DNA from: Gymnorhina tibicen
Lineage: Eukaryota; Chordata; Aves; Passeriformes; Artamidae
Assembly (NCBI GenBank): GCA_013399875.1
Contig: VXAZ01005694.1
Location: 1,783,331-1,847,330, forward strand
Length of the DNA: 64,000 nt
Direction of reading: 5' to 3'
Under the pieces are notes generated by a model. The model saw only the letters and a program-made list of their open reading frames with translations. It did no database searches and was not told the origin of the DNA. Shown in pieces: positions 11,713 to 33,223 of the stretch; position 1 is the stretch's first letter, and every line of letters starts with the position of its first letter. The translations under genes and the position numbers were made by a program.

Positions 11713-14261
11713 TGTGATTTTTAACTGAGCATGATTCCTGTTGGACGGAGCTGAAGTGTGATTCAGCTCTGAGCAAAAGACCGCTCCGTTGTAACCAGTT
11801 TTCCTGATGTTTTTTATCAGTGCAGAATGCCCTTCCTTCCCTTTCTCCATATAAGATGCAGAAATAAAACACTGTGATGAATGATGCCAGGGCAGCATCC
11901 TAAGCTACACAGGTATTTCTACAGGTACTGGAATGAAGAAGTACAAAAATCATTAGATTTTCAGAATTAACCAACATTGTTTCTGTGGTGCAAGGGGATG
12001 GCATGGATATAAATTTCAGCTGTTTGTGAAAATGCTGAAGCCTCTATCCTGACCAAAGAATAACAGATTCTGGTTTTGGTGAGAAAGAAGAATGCAAGTA
12101 GCATGAAGCAGCCAGTGTGACTTTAGGAGAGACTGCTCAAAGATCTGTTTATAGGCATAAATGTATGAGAAATGTACTGGTAAAAAGGGAACAAAAACAG
12201 ATGAGTCATTTTGCAGGTTTTAGAAGAGATATCTGTACATCAAATGCATGATAAACGCTGACTGAGAGGAGCTTAAAGAGGAATAAAGAAGTGCAAATGC
12301 ATCAGGGGAGAAACAAACACTGAGGACACGTAGGTCCACCAGTACATGGAGACAAAGAAATAACCATGGGTGGCACTTATGATTTCCACTACACAGAGGG
12401 TCACAGCTCTTCCTGGGATCACACGGGATTACGTGCCTTGTGCTGAGTGCGAAGCTTGTTTGAAACAGCCCACTGAAGTCTGAACTCTGCTGCACAAAAA
12501 TGACATGTGAGAAAAGCAAGAATTCAGAGTAAAGTAGCAGTGATAAATGAGGGACTGGAGAAACTGTCTGAGGCAGGACAGATGGCGTTGTTACAGGCTG
12601 CTTTACAAGTAACATCCATAAACACCCGGGGAAGAAAGGTGCTGACAGTGTCTGGTAAATGGAATAGACTTGTGATCTGCAGTCTCTCTGATAGCCATAA
12701 TTCCACAGAGGAAATCTCCAAGATTCCCTTTCCACACGCAGACACGGATTTGACTAAATATATGATCGTGTGCTTTGCTTTATGCAGAGCAGTAGTTCCA
12801 TGGATATGTCCTCCCTAGTTTGAGATGACAGGCACAGCAGGAGAAAATTCATGGCTCTTGGATTAGTGGTCCTGCCCTAGCTAATAAGGGGACAGATGAA
12901 ATATTTCCTGAAAGAAGAAGTAGATGTGGCTCATCAGAAAAACAGCCCATTCCAGGGAGCTGGAAAGATCTGAAATTCCTGGAGGAATATCCATCCTCAC
13001 ATTAGCATGTACACTGACAGATGGTGCAGCTTCATACGAACAGGAATTTTAAGCCACTGTCTTTGACTTGAAAAGATAAACCCCAGGCAGGTTTTGTAGA
13101 GCAGCTGGCCCTTCATGGACTGGTTCTTGTGGGGATTTCTTCCTTAAGAAGCTGGAACTGTGGTAGCTGTGAGCACCACAGACAGCACAGCACCTCATTC
13201 CCTTTAGTAGTTTTCTCTGGAAAAAGCCTGAAGCAGCAGCAGCAGCAGCTTTCTCCATGCAGGAATTGGAAAATAGCTCACCAGACTGGCTGGAGAATTT
13301 ATAAAATTAGAAAAACAAAGCAGCAAAAGGCCTTGGCTCAACAGAGTTACTTTTAGACTGTCTGTCTCTTTGAAGTAACTAGTCTTGAATCACTTTATGA
13401 GCATCAGCCAAGACAAACACTGAGGTCCATTTGGGAGTTTTGCTTCAGAGCAGCATATTAATACTCTGTAAGGAGATGCAGGGCATGTAGTGGATGTTTT
13501 CTTTATCAGCAGCCCTAATCATCCCAAATCTCTCTAGCTCACTGTTAGCACACCCTCCTGACAAGACTGCAGGCATGGATGAGCTGTCTTACACAGCGCT
13601 TAGAGCAATCCTGCAAAAAAGAAAATAGGGTAACTGACCCTCTGCACCAGAAAAAGTGTCACACAAACCCTCAGGGCTCTCAGAAGCCTTGTCCCTGCCT
13701 GGCATGCACTGACTGTGCCACAGCAGCAGCTGCTCCAGCTGACGTGCCCCTCTTCTCTACGGCCTCCCAGGAGACCAAGCAAACCAAAACACTGCTCACA
13801 TTTTGAGGATGGCCAGCTGAAGGGACGAGTATCAAAGGGACTTGCTGACCAGAGCAACCAATCTCAACAGTAACAGTATGTTTAGTTAGGAAAGCCCTTG
13901 TCTTCCTACCCCCTTCACATATTTTCTGTAAGTGTTAGGAGACAAGCCCTGACTTGGACTTGGCTCCTTATTCCTACAGCTGGCCTTTCAGTAAGTAAAG
14001 CCTTGCTCCCACCACAAGAACTAGAGGCAGGGCTGGATTTTCCATGCTGGTTCTTTGTAGACAGGCACATATGTGAACCTGCTTCTTATCTGTGCAACTG
14101 TGTTTGCTTTTTCCCACCTTTCGTGCCAAGAGTAGCAAGTCAGGAGGACATCGCACAGAATGGGAGTGAAGGCATAAAAAAGGGATACAGTAAAAAAAAT
14201 CTGTTGAGTCAGGCTGCCACCTTTTCTGCTGTTATGCATGTGACACACGGGTAGCAGCACT

Positions 14262-14379
14262 GGCGTGCATTGTGTTCAGTGGGCCTTGGCAGTGGTAGGT
14301 TAACAGCTGGACTTGATGGTCTTGAACGATCTTGATGATTTTCCAACCCATTTCCAGTTGAACCTGTGAGTCTGTAATA
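14262..14379 (+). mobile_element. CR1 3' tail remnant
   Basis: Contains the degraded CR1 end: GGTAGGTTAACAGCTGGACT, then GATGGTCTTGAACGATCTTG and TTTTCCAACCC, followed by a TGAGTCTGTAA tail. Boundaries are approximate. Confidence 0.6.
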
Positions 14380-15867
14380 GTGGGTGCCGCACCATGGGCA
14401 GCAGCAGGAGCTCTGCGTATTCGGCTTCCCCTGAAGCTGTTCCACGTGGGCACATGCCTGTGGTGACTTCTGTGAGAAGGTAGTGTGATAGCAGCTCCCA
14501 GTACCTCAGGGATCTGTCCTAGTTCATTCCCAGCTCTCCCTGGTAAGGATGTGAATGAACAGCAGCTCGTTCCACCTTGTGCAGATGGAGGGAGCCTTAT
14601 CCCTCTGCTGCTGCTGCAGACCCTTCGCTCCAAGGTGCCTTTAGGAAGTGGCTGTGCAAGGGAGAGCTCTGTGGTGGCTGCTTCAGAGTCACAACTCAGT
14701 TACTGCTTGTCTTGCTGTAGTTGAAGGTTAAGCTGCAGCATCCACGACTGGGTTAAGCACCCAAAAAAAAAAGGAGAAAACAGACTGAATGTTGCCAGCT
14801 TCAGTTCTGTGCTCAGTTCTGTTCTGCCACATTCTCCCAGGGCTTGTCATTAGAACACAACACCTTCAGCTAACCAAGTTTTCTCCGTTCTTGCTGTCAG
14901 TCATAGAGCTTACAGCTCTTTTATTTTAGGGTATTCTTCAGACAGAAAAGAGTGATGTTTGGGCACAAATTCAAAATGAGACAAAGCAGCTTAAACAAAA
15001 GCTGGTTTGTGTTTTATTGCTCAGGAAATGACAGACAAATCTGTCTGCAGCAGAGATGAGCATTTAATCTTGCCATTTCCCATCTGGGAAACACTAATAA
15101 CACTCAGCATCTAATTTCTTTGTTGGGGGCACTTGGTTGGTTGGAGGGGATAGGTGCTGATGTTCTCCCAGGTGACAGTGAAATACTTTTGGACTTTCCC
15201 AGCTGGTGTTCCTGGGGACAGCTTCCACCTGCAAATGTAGTTTGGCCACAAGGTGTAGCCAAGCAGAAGATCGAGGTAACTACATTCTCCACGCTGGAAA
15301 TCCCCACTTCAGAACATATTCCAGGCAAGTTCATCTTCAGTACTGGTGTGCAACCCGAAGAGAAGCAGACGGTGCTCCCCAGGGTTGGTCCATCTGGGAG
15401 AGAGGGCTGCCTTCTCTGCAGAGCAGGCTCAGTCAGTGTGGGGCAGGGAACGGGCTGCAGCCAAAGCCTCGTACGTAGCAACGGCAAGTGACACAAGGAA
15501 TTTGGTGTTTCCAAACCCGAGTCACTGAACTGGTACTCAACATAATCCAGTGTGAGTACACTGATGGAGGGAAGTCTTTTTGCTGTATTAGCTGTTTTCA
15601 CAAGGTCAGTCCTGTTTTTCTTCCCTGTAACCCTTTGCTTCAATTTTTAAAATGTTGGGGTTTTTTCATTAAGCTATTTAATTAAAATAGAGGTATGAGT
15701 TAGTACCATCTTTGGCATACAGGCCAGACCAGGATTTGAAGCATTTGTTGTTATTGCTGGCTATTCTTTCACCTGAGGTTGTTGTCTGAGTCCTAGCTCA
15801 AAAGACTTCATTAAAACTCTACTATTCTCCTGAAATTTTCAGAAGGAATATTTCTTTTTACTCCCGT

Positions 15868-15965
15868 TTTTACTATAGTGTAGTAAAATTTAAAAATTTA
15901 CTATAAAATTTTAGTACAAAAATTTAGTACAAAATTTTAAAATTTAATTACTATTTAAAAAAATA
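15868..15965. repeat. AT-rich low-complexity stretch
   Basis: Overlapping short direct repeats of AAAATTTAGTACAAAA type and T/A runs. No coding potential was seen. Confidence 0.75.
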
Positions 15966-15987
15966 GTAGGGGATTTAGTTTGGAAAT

Positions 15988-16440
15988 TACAGAATCATGG
16001 AAAATTGGGCTGAGAGGTGCCTTGTGGTCTATTCCATTTGCCTGTCTCAAGGCAGATCATAGATTCCTAAACTGTTTTGAATGAAAGGTTCCCCCAGTTT
16101 AATTTTAAAACCTCAAATTACAGAGATTCCACAATCGCTTTAGGAAATCTGTTTCAACGTTTTGCCACCCAGAGGATACATGTTCACCCTCGGCTGATTT
16201 TTTTAATGCTTTTTTGTGCAGTAGAACTTGAAAAGGAGATTGAACAGAGGAAAGTAAAACACAGGAAGTAGAAAGAACTTCCAATACCATCAATGCCATT
16301 TCCTTACTGTTAGAAGCAACCACGTCAGGTAAAGCCTTCCCTGTATATGTACAGAGCTCAGTATTTGACCTGGTAGAAGTTCTCCCTTAAATGTTCTAAA
16401 CCAAATTCTGCTGAGATTCTCATCTTTCTGAAAGTTAAGA
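15988..16440 (-). mobile_element. Old CR1-like LINE remnant
   Basis: Starts with TACAGAATCATGGAAAATTG and contains CR1-like phrases in reverse such as TTCCACAATCGCTTTAGGAA and GTTTCAACGTTTTGCCACCC. It is strongly diverged, so the end point is a guess. Confidence 0.5.
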
Positions 16441-17708
16441 ATCTCCTGCAAAGCAGAACTGCAAAATCAGAAGAGCACTATAGAGCCTGTGAGATACATT
16501 TCTGGGTACATGGTGTGCAGATAAAACTTTTATGAAGTGACAGAAAATTTGCTTGCTAACAGAAGTGGTGAAGTCTCAAAAATGAAAGATAGATCTCTCT
16601 CCTGAAAATTAAAATCCCTGCTGAAACAGATAATGATGCTTCTAAATTTCCCAAGACAGTGTTTGAGATCTCACCAAATTAAAAAAAAAAAAAAAATCAG
16701 TCCTCAGCAGGGCTGCACAAGATGCTCCTAACTTCCAGAAGAACTACATCTGAGATAGGACAGTGATACTGGGCTTAAGTGAAAAATAAAATTGTGGCTA
16801 TTCCGAGAAGAAGTCCTAGAAAGTGTGGAAGAAAGAGAGAAGCTGGGTGGGAGTCGAGTCAACGTGGAGTTAGAAAGAAAAAATAAAACCAAGTTCAGTA
16901 GACATGGAGAGCAAAGTTTCTGAGCTGAGGATGAGGAGGATGTTAGAGTACACCTGGGAGGAGCTAACTTCAGTGATCCCCCAACTGTTTAACATGAAGG
17001 ACAAGCACAACTGCCATAAAAGTTCTTGTCTTTACCAATGTCATAACTGATGCTTCAGAGAGCATCTTGACCATCTCCACAATGTTTCCAAGCGTCCTTC
17101 AAGACACAACCCCATGTGTCAAGGTACCACTGAAGATTTGAAATGACATGAGGGACCTATATTTAGGTATCTGGATTCAACTCTTTATGACACATCACTG
17201 AATTTAAACCCCACAGAAGAAAGTCTTGGGTAATTCTGCGAGGTCAGGGTCTTTGTCCTTGTCCTGCAGCAGCTGTGAGAACTTAGCTGGAAGAGCTTGG
17301 AGGCTGTAATCATACCCCACGGTGCAGATATACTAGCATAATATCGTGGCCCAATGCACAGGACAATACTTTCAGACAGGACCTGCTGGGGTACTGAATA
17401 TTATCAATGAAGTCTTAAATTCAAAACTAGAGCAATCCAAACCATCACTGAGATGTAGCCCTCCCAGAAGAAACTTTTTTTTTCCAAAGCTCATAACTCA
17501 AAATGAGTCATGCCTGATTAACTTCACTGGGGTCAGGAGACTAATCATGAGATGCTATTTATAAATTATATAAGGAAAGTCAGAGAGAGTGCATTAGAAT
17601 AACATTCAGAATGGAAGACATGTTACAGCCTCAGCACGGTGTCACTACGATAACTTAGTGAAAACCAGGAACCTTCTCTATTATCAGGTGTTGCCTTTGT
17701 TTACTTCC

Positions 17709-17728
17709 TTTTTTTTTTTTTTTTTTTT
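17709..17728. repeat. Poly-T tract (poly-A on transcript strand)
   Basis: Twenty consecutive T about 190 nt downstream of the exon 30 donor. Confidence 0.9.
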
Positions 17729-17836
17729 AATGTGTCTACTCTCCAGCAAAAAAGTTATTAATCATAAGTGAGACTCCAATCCAGAGAGCATCTGCCCAGC
17801 TCAGTTCTTGGTGGGGTAACAGATCAGAAAGTTTTA

Positions 17837-18241
<405 letters not shown>

Positions 18242-18289
18242 TTAGAAGAATCTTTTTGAGGAGTGGCTACCAAAATCATACTTATCATT

Positions 18290-18760
18290 CCAATTCAGGG
18301 CTCATTATAAATTTGCACAATGTTACAATACAATCTCCAACTGGGTTTTTTATTAGGAACCTTCCCTAACGCTTGGGTTACCTTTTTGTCTGATTGTGAT
18401 TGATTGTGCACAGCGAGCAGGGGTTTCACTGAGCTGTTCATAATGATACCAAGCCATTCCCCAAGTAATTACACTAAATTCAGGATTCTGCAAAGTACAT
18501 GAGCAGCTCAATTCATATCTTTCCGATATGCATTATCTTGCATTTGTCAACTCTGAATTAAATTTGCAATCAGGCTGCCCATTCACTTAACTTTGTTAAG
18601 ATCTTATGAAGTTACTCTCCATCTTCTATTGATTAATTCAAGCAGTGTCTTCTGCAAGTGTTGCCTCACTTTTCATGCCCCTGTTTCCAGATCATAATAC
18701 TTGAACTGATTGCACTGCCTCATTCTAAGGTCACCTTCCAGTTCATGCTACAAGACCCCA
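18290..18760 (-). mobile_element. Possible ancient CR1-family fragment
   Basis: The plus strand carries diverged versions of phrases seen in reversed CR1 reverse-transcriptase regions, such as TATGCATTATCTTGCATTTG and AACTTTGTTAAGATCTTATG, then CCTGTTTCCAGATCATAATA. Identification is from recalled consensus only. Confidence 0.4.
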
Positions 18761-20212
18761 TTTGTAGTTGCTTAATTTTAATAAACTTCAACCAGCTGGG
18801 ATGGATTTTCATATTCTGTATTGGCACAGGGTGATTTATTCAAAGCAGTTTCAGTTAAAACAATTCAGCTGTAGCTCAATGCAAGGCCAGGGAAAAATAT
18901 AATGTTGAGGGATTTTCAAAGTTTCTTGCAACATTTGTCTTGAAAGGCTCTAGTACTTTCTCTAGTACTCTGTTTAGAAACTTGAAATTTTACTGGCATG
19001 TGCCTTTTTTTGCTGTCTGTTATGACATTTGACTGAAATCTGGCCTCAGCATAAACCTCCGAGAAACTGTACTTTTCTCAAGATGGATTTAGACTTCCTA
19101 GAATCTCCAGAGGTGCTGTCCTGCCTGTGAGCTCACAAACATCTCTCCTCTTCTAGCTCTGCCTGCCCCGGGTGTGCACCATTCCCACAGAAACTGAGCA
19201 GCTTCACAGCTTCAGAGTGACCAGGGCAGGAGAGACTCGAGCTGGGAGCAGGGCACTTTCCTGTGCTCCTGTTCTGCCAGTGCTCCTGTTTCCTGTGCTG
19301 CCTCACTCCTTGTTCGGGACCTGGGGTGAAAGAGCAGAGGAAGACTTTGCAACGGGGATGGAAAAGAGCCAGACCAGGTGATGATAAAGTAGGGAGGTCA
19401 AGAAATCTGGTGAGACTGGGCTGAAGACAGCGAGAGGAGATAAGGTGAAAATTGCCTGTGAATATGGACTTGGGCTGTTGGTGAGAGATGGGAAACCGTG
19501 GCTGGATTTGCGGGAGTGAAGCAGACTGGGACTGATCCACTGGAAAATGTAGTCAAAAGGAAAGTTGGTGTAGGAGTGCATGGGGAGTTGAATTCACAGG
19601 AAGGGACGAACTAGTAAAGTAAAAAAGGTGTAGCTGACAATGAAATGGTAAGGGGATGGAAAGGAAATCTGTGGAAAAATCCAGGCAATGCAACTACAAC
19701 TGGGAGCCTGTGAAGGGCTGGTTGAAGAGTGGGGATCTGGACAGTTTGGACCAAAAACCTGGGAAGAGGGTGCACAGACTGGCTGGGTGAGGAGGAAGGA
19801 TGAGTTTTAGGGAGGAGAGAGACACACAGGGAGGTCTTGGGCAGATACAGACCGCAAGGAACAGGTCAGGAAAGTACAGACTTGGGGATATGTACAGAAC
19901 AGTTTGTGTGTGTGAGGGTCCATTTCCTGACTGAAAGGAATGTCAGACTTCTTTTGTATCAGCTGGCTACTTAGTAAAGGCTTTGACTCCTTCCTCTTTA
20001 CTGCTTTCCATCTACTGCCTCTATTTGCTGTTTTCGTAGAGCCAGCTGCAAATGCTTCTTTGGTGGATTCACACTGGGTGTTTGGAAAACCTTCACACAG
20101 CAAGGAAAATGAATACACACCACTGCAGGTTGTAAGGCAATCAGGAGCATCAGTAGTGAAGTAAGGCAGGCAAATACCTATCAAGAAATGCTTTAGGTGG
20201 AGCTGATGCTGC

Positions 20213-20280
20213 CTTTAAGTGGTGGGATAGACAATATGGCCTCTTGAGGTTCTTTCTAGAACTGTTTCTATGGTTCTTAA
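20213..20280 (+). mobile_element. CR1 3' end remnant
   Basis: Reads TGGCCTCTTGAGGTTCTTTC then TAGAACTGTTTCTATGGTTC, a degraded CR1 3' terminus in plus orientation. Confidence 0.5.
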
Positions 20281-20744
20281 CTGAAAATAAAGGCAATACT
20301 GAGCCTTCCTACTCTCTCCTCTCCAGTTTCCTTGATTACCTCGTTTGCCCAAATATTTTCTCTCTACTTTTTAACACAAAAAAGACACAAAATTCAGATC
20401 TCAGGTGAGTGGCAGTTCCAGGCTTATTGCTGCATTTCATAGAAGACAAATCAGAACTGAGAAGTCACTTGCTAGCAGCCACTGAATTGGTCTATAATAT
20501 AACAGCATTTGGGTTTTTCCCCCGCTTTGTTTGTTTTCAAGGAGTTAAAACAGACTTGTTGAAAGTGTCAGATATTAGCAGGAAGAGGACAAGAGATTCT
20601 TCATTTTAACTACGTGTCATCAGAAGTGAACAGGGTACAATGTTTTTTTTAATGTGCTTGTCCCTCTCCCTCAACACGTGGTGTGAAGGTGAAAGTAGGT
20701 CTCAGCCTCAGACCTTTTTACATTTTCCCCAACAAAGTCTACTA

Positions 20745-22247
<1,503 letters not shown>

Positions 22248-22394
22248 TCTGGCCAGCCCTCAAAGGTGGAGACGGTGAAGAGGGCCATCATGGCAGTCAG
22301 GACGTTGTCGAAGTCGAACTTGCTGTTCTCCCAGCTGCGGGGCTGTATCATGGGCTGGCTGACCTCCCCATCCTTGTAGGTGATGTAGTACCCT
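22248..22394 (-). CDS. CACNA1C: CACNA1C exon 27 (domain III pore loop, selectivity filter)
   Basis: One base, 48 codons and two bases encode [40 protein letters not shown] and VSTFEGWP. The E of TFEGW is the domain III glutamate of the selectivity ring. The acceptor is CACCCACAG and the donor AGA|gtgagt. The turret part (EVSQPMIQ) is the least conserved section; as I recall it, human CaV1.2 reads EVDHPIIQ. Confidence 0.96.
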
Positions 22395-22501
22395 CTGTGG
22401 GTGGAGAGCGGAGACAGGACGTGGCGGACCTGCGCCGCCAGCACGAGGCACTGCGGGCGGGCGGCCAGCGAAGGGGAGAGATTGGAAAAGGTCAGACCCA
22501 C
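22395..22501 (-). other. Intron 26 (107 nt, GC-rich)
   Basis: A very short intron between exons 26 and 27. It holds an internal CGCCCGCAG that resembles an acceptor but would shift the frame by 56 nt. Confidence 0.9.
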
Positions 22502-22554
22502 CTGCACTCTGCTTCTGTCTGCTTGGAGCTGTCAGTGCAGCTGTACAGCTTGCC
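22502..22554 (-). CDS. CACNA1C: CACNA1C exon 26 (domain III extracellular turret)
   Basis: Seventeen codons plus two bases encode [17 protein letters not shown], the extracellular loop between IIIS5 and the pore with its paired cysteines. The acceptor is CTTTCCAAG and the donor CAG|gtgggt. It was placed by matching LFK-GKLY from exon 25 and C-RGYYITY into exon 27. The next intron is only 107 nt and GC-rich. Confidence 0.94.
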
Positions 22555-29362
<6,808 letters not shown>

Positions 29363-29422
29363 CTTAAGAATAATTTCTAATGTAAAGATACTAGTGAAGA
29401 CATAGTCTGCATTGCCTAGGAT
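29363..29422 (-). CDS. CACNA1C: CACNA1C exon 22 (IIIS2, mutually exclusive variant b)
   Basis: The second 60-nt version of IIIS2 encodes ILGNADYVFTSIFTLEIILK. The acceptor is TTTTTCAG and the donor AAG|gtaacc, phase 0 on both sides, so it can replace exon 21 without changing the frame. Candidate branch sites CTAAC lie 22 nt and 65 nt upstream of the acceptor. A 93-nt pyrimidine-rich tract (on the transcript strand) begins 25 nt after the donor, a likely site of splicing control. Confidence 0.97.
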
Positions 29423-29556
29423 CTGAAAAATAAGCACAATCGGGTTAGTGGTACTGAGCGTGACCCAGGAACAAACAGGCGTGTGTGTTAGCAACAGACT
29501 GGCAGGAAACTAGAAAGCTTGTGAACAAGTAATGGCAGAGAAGATGGGCACTTTAC
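29423..29556 (-). other. Intron 21 (134 nt between the mutually exclusive exons)
   Basis: A short spacer between exons 21 and 22. It contains two CTAAC-type branch-site candidates, with branch A at about 29445 and 29488. It is long enough for splicing of 21 to 22 to be sterically possible, so exclusion probably needs active regulation. Confidence 0.85.
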
Positions 29557-29616
29557 CTTCAGAGCAATTTCAATGGTGAAAATGACAGTAAAAACTATAT
29601 CAAAATAAAAGAGAAT
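29557..29616 (-). CDS. CACNA1C: CACNA1C exon 21 (IIIS2, mutually exclusive variant a)
   Basis: Exactly 60 nt encode ILFYFDIVFTVIFTIEIALK, one form of the IIIS2 helix. The acceptor is TTTTTACAG and the donor AAG|gtaaag, with phase 0 on both sides. It is homologous to the next exon, 134 nt downstream, and in vertebrate CaV1.2 one or the other is used. The choice alters the IIIS2 voltage-sensor helix and is reported to be tissue-dependent. This form closely matches the recalled human exon 21 sequence, with V for T at residue 11. Confidence 0.97.
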
Positions 29617-32600
29617 CTGTAAAAACAAAAGGGGATAGGAGTGGGGAGGGTAGATCAGTGACTGATCACTTGAATGGGAAATCACAGTTCAAAATCAAAT
29701 GCATGTGTTCTTTTCACAAGGGAATGGGGATGACTCTGCAGGGAATGGTTTTGTAACAATGTCCTGTTGAATGCAGTGAAGGTTGTGGCACAAAGGACAA
29801 GAAGCACATTACAAGAAATCTTTCCTGAGTTACAATCCCATGAGCACTGTAGAGGGAAAATAACTTTTTGGTTGCTGTAGTTTTTTTTTTTTTTTTAAAT
29901 CTCATAAAGAACATTCAAGGGTTTTCCCAAATAGGATTCCAAACTGAGAATACAAATAATGCCTGGTCTCTCAGTGGAAAACATGAGATTCCTTCTTATT
30001 AACTTCCATTCAGTCTTGTCCTGGGCTTCTCTCAAAGGAAGAAAAGCAAACTGCAAATTCATACTCTAGCTATTTTTTTTTCCTTTGTCCTGAATTGCTC
30101 TGGATTAGGATGAATAACAAAGACTCTGCCAATTGAACAGAATCCCAGCACTTGTATTGCAACCAGAATTCGCTAAAGGTGCCTAACTCAGATCTTGCAT
30201 CTTTGTATTTGCATCCTGAATAACGAGGTGGCTGGAATGCTCGCCATTCCCAGGAACCTGGACCTGCGGGTGGAGATGCCCGTGGCATGCACAGCAGGCC
30301 ACAGACAGTGTCCCTGGGGCGCCACAGGAGGCCACGAGAAGTCTGGAAGTGTAAAGGGGCTTTCAGAGCAGCAGCATCAAGGACAGGGATGTCCTTCACT
30401 GCCGATCGGTTGTCAGCCCAGAGTAAATGGGAACCTTCTCCTTCACTTACGGGACCAGAATTGAATCTTCTTTGTTTCCAATGCATTTCAACGTCCCAAG
30501 CCACTGTAGTACTGCCTACACTACCAATGTTGACTATCAGAAGTATCATGCCCGTGGTTTACTGTTGTTTTACCGGAGTCAAGTTTCAAACCAGAAGGCC
30601 GATATATGGAAGCTGTAGAAAACGGATAATTTGTGAAATTTAGACTTTTGCTGCTAAAGCACTAACGAACATAAAACGGGAAACTGCCCTCTCCTGTTCC
30701 ACAGGCATCCCCATTGTATCTTAGTGCCTTACCCTCACTCAGATTTATAGGTGGCTAAATTATGTGGTGGGGCAGCTACTGCAAATTCCAGGGTTATTTC
30801 ACATTGCACTATTTAAGCATAATCCAAATCTGGACTGATTTGCAGGAACTGCATGTCAAATTGGGGGGATGTATCACTTACTGCATCCATGTAACTCAAA
30901 AGTCTTCAGGTCACTGCTCAATTTTTAATCCCAAATTCTTCTCAAGGCTGTCTTGGGCTCTATCAATTTTTGCAGCTTAGAGAATTAGAAAGGGCCACTT
31001 CAAGGGGGTCAGATCTCAATGTCAACCTATATTAATTTACATACATTATAACTGGAAATATCCCTTTGCCTTGCTGCTTTGTAAATCCTGACATTTCATT
31101 ATTTTATCCATGGAATAATTTTATAATCAATGGGCCAGATCCATGGGTACTCTCTAGCTGCTTTGCATGACTCCACCAACGTAAAGAAGCTGTAAAGTTG
31201 ATTAAAGTGGATGATTAAGCTGTACCTGTCGCTGCTTTACCTCACCAGAGCGCTGCAAAGGAGCTGGAACACAATGGTGAACCTGGCCCCAAAGCTGCAG
31301 CTAGCAAAGATGCCCCTGACAGATGAAATCATGCCTAATGAAAATGGTCACTGCCCCACCCGTGCAGGCAGTTCCATTTATCAGCTGGCACGTTTATTAT
31401 TACCTAAACATGAAGTTGCTCTAGAATATATTAAAATGAAGGAGCGCCTTGCCAAGGTGCAAACGGGAGAACGGTGCGAGCACAGTCTTAGGACTTGCTT
31501 GGACTTGGAAGCCTGTTTGGCCAGACTGGGCTGGCACGTCCAAGCACTTGCTGCCTGAGCCCTGTGTGACACAAGAAATAAACACAGCCTGCCCCGGGAA
31601 AGAAGCAGAGTCCCAGCCTCTTTGCTAGCCCTTTCTGGGCTCTCTGTTCCTCTCTCCCGGCTCTGGGACAGGCTGTGCCAGCAGCATCCCCAGTCTGCAC
31701 GAGTCCTTGTGCACAGGCTCACGCCGAGCAAAGGCAGAGGCAGCTTTGCTTTCAGCTTTGCTTTCAGCTTGCTTTCTTCCTTTTCCTCCCAGGCCTCCGT
31801 GTGGGCACAGGGGAGGACACGATCTCACTGTTCTACTGTCACAGTGCAAAGGCAGGCCACATTTGCAACCCACACATCCTTGTCAGCGTCCCCTTGCATG
31901 ACACATTTTAAACATCTGTACCTGCAAAAATTAAACACAGATTTTCGTGCGGCACCGGTGGCTTCGAATGCACGAAACAGCGTTTTGCCTCAAACCTCCA
32001 GCTCTTTAATCCAGGACAACCAGCTTCGGCTCTTTTCTTCCCCTCTCATTTAAATCTCCCTGCTACAGACTCTGCGGCAGTTTCTGTGGCGTGTCAGGAG
32101 CCCATCTGCCAGCTGACGTGCTGCAGCACTAATACGTGCTGGCACTCAGTTACCCCTACGTGCTGGGCACCCTCATTTGTGCACAAGTGGGTTATGGGTG
32201 GCACAGGTTTGACTGGATTATTTAGCATCCTCCTTCAGGACAAAATGCAAAGCCACTCAGAGATATGCTCAGGAATAAACTTCCATTAACACCTTCTCTG
32301 CATGCACATATGTGTTCAAATGCACGCTCAGGCCAGGATATTTCAGGGAGCATTAAATTAAGGTTTGATTATTAAACGAGAAAAAATCATCCCACTCTTC
32401 GATCCTAGCAAACTCTTCAGGCATCAAGGCACCAAAATGCCACTGCAGACACCAGAAATCAGAGGTTTTGCATATGTCTGCTGACTCTTCATTTTTATGC
32501 AGTGACCCCTGACTAATGGAAGCAACCAATGGCAAAGTTAAGGGAGCACTGGACATTTCAAAAGGCAAACAGGAATGGTCAGGAAAGAGGGTGAGAATGT

Positions 32601-33223
32601 ATCTCCGTGCCGAATGCATTCCTCTTCTCCCCTCAGGCAGGTAAGGAGAGGAGCACAGCATATTTTTTGAGGGTTATCTCAAATTTAAGGATAGCTTTGC
32701 GGCTTGTGTTCAAAAAGTCTGATTCTAACCTTGATGACATCAATTTCCCCCAGAGTGACTGCACCAAACTCAAGAATGTTACTCCAAATTCACACCAGCG
32801 AGAATAAAATGAAAATCAGGCCCTGAGCTTTTTAGTTCAAAAGACAGCATGTGGCAGCAGAACAAATGTTCCAACAGGAACCCGAAAATCCCTCAAAATT
32901 GAATTATCTGTATCCCAATCAATGGTTTTTACAGCTCATTTCTAATGCTTTAATCCCAGGGAAGAATAATTTTGCTTCAGCCTCCTGTTCTTCCTTTGCC
33001 TCCACACACTTCTGAAGTGAACTAGAGGCCAAATCCTGCACTGACTCATGTTTCCTGCAAAACTTAATGATTTCACACGCAGCCTACAAAAGGCAGAAAT
33101 CATGGAAGACAGGCACTCCCAAAGCCTCTGATGCAGCCTTTTCTGCCTTTCCTGCCTTCTACTCGTGATCTGCTTATACCACACTTGCAATACCCAGCGA
33201 GGGAAGGAGGACGTGAGGCATAC
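29617..33223 (-). other. Intron 20 (3.6 kb)
   Basis: Non-coding. A poly-T run lies near 29880. No LINE or gene was recognised. Confidence 0.8.

Noticed and set aside
12220..12735. 171-codon minus-strand open frame in intron 30
   Set aside because: No recognised family; lies in an ordinary intron and is treated as chance.
13223..13243. Short CAG repeat
   Set aside because: Only about five units, intronic and too short to call a meaningful expansion locus.
15104..15643. 179-codon minus-strand open frame in intron 30
   Set aside because: No recognised domain, no similarity to CaV1.2 and no splice-compatible phase evidence; consistent with chance.
22395..22450. Alternative acceptor CGCCCGCAG inside intron 26
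   Set aside because: Using it would add 56 nt, which breaks the frame of exon 27; no protein match.
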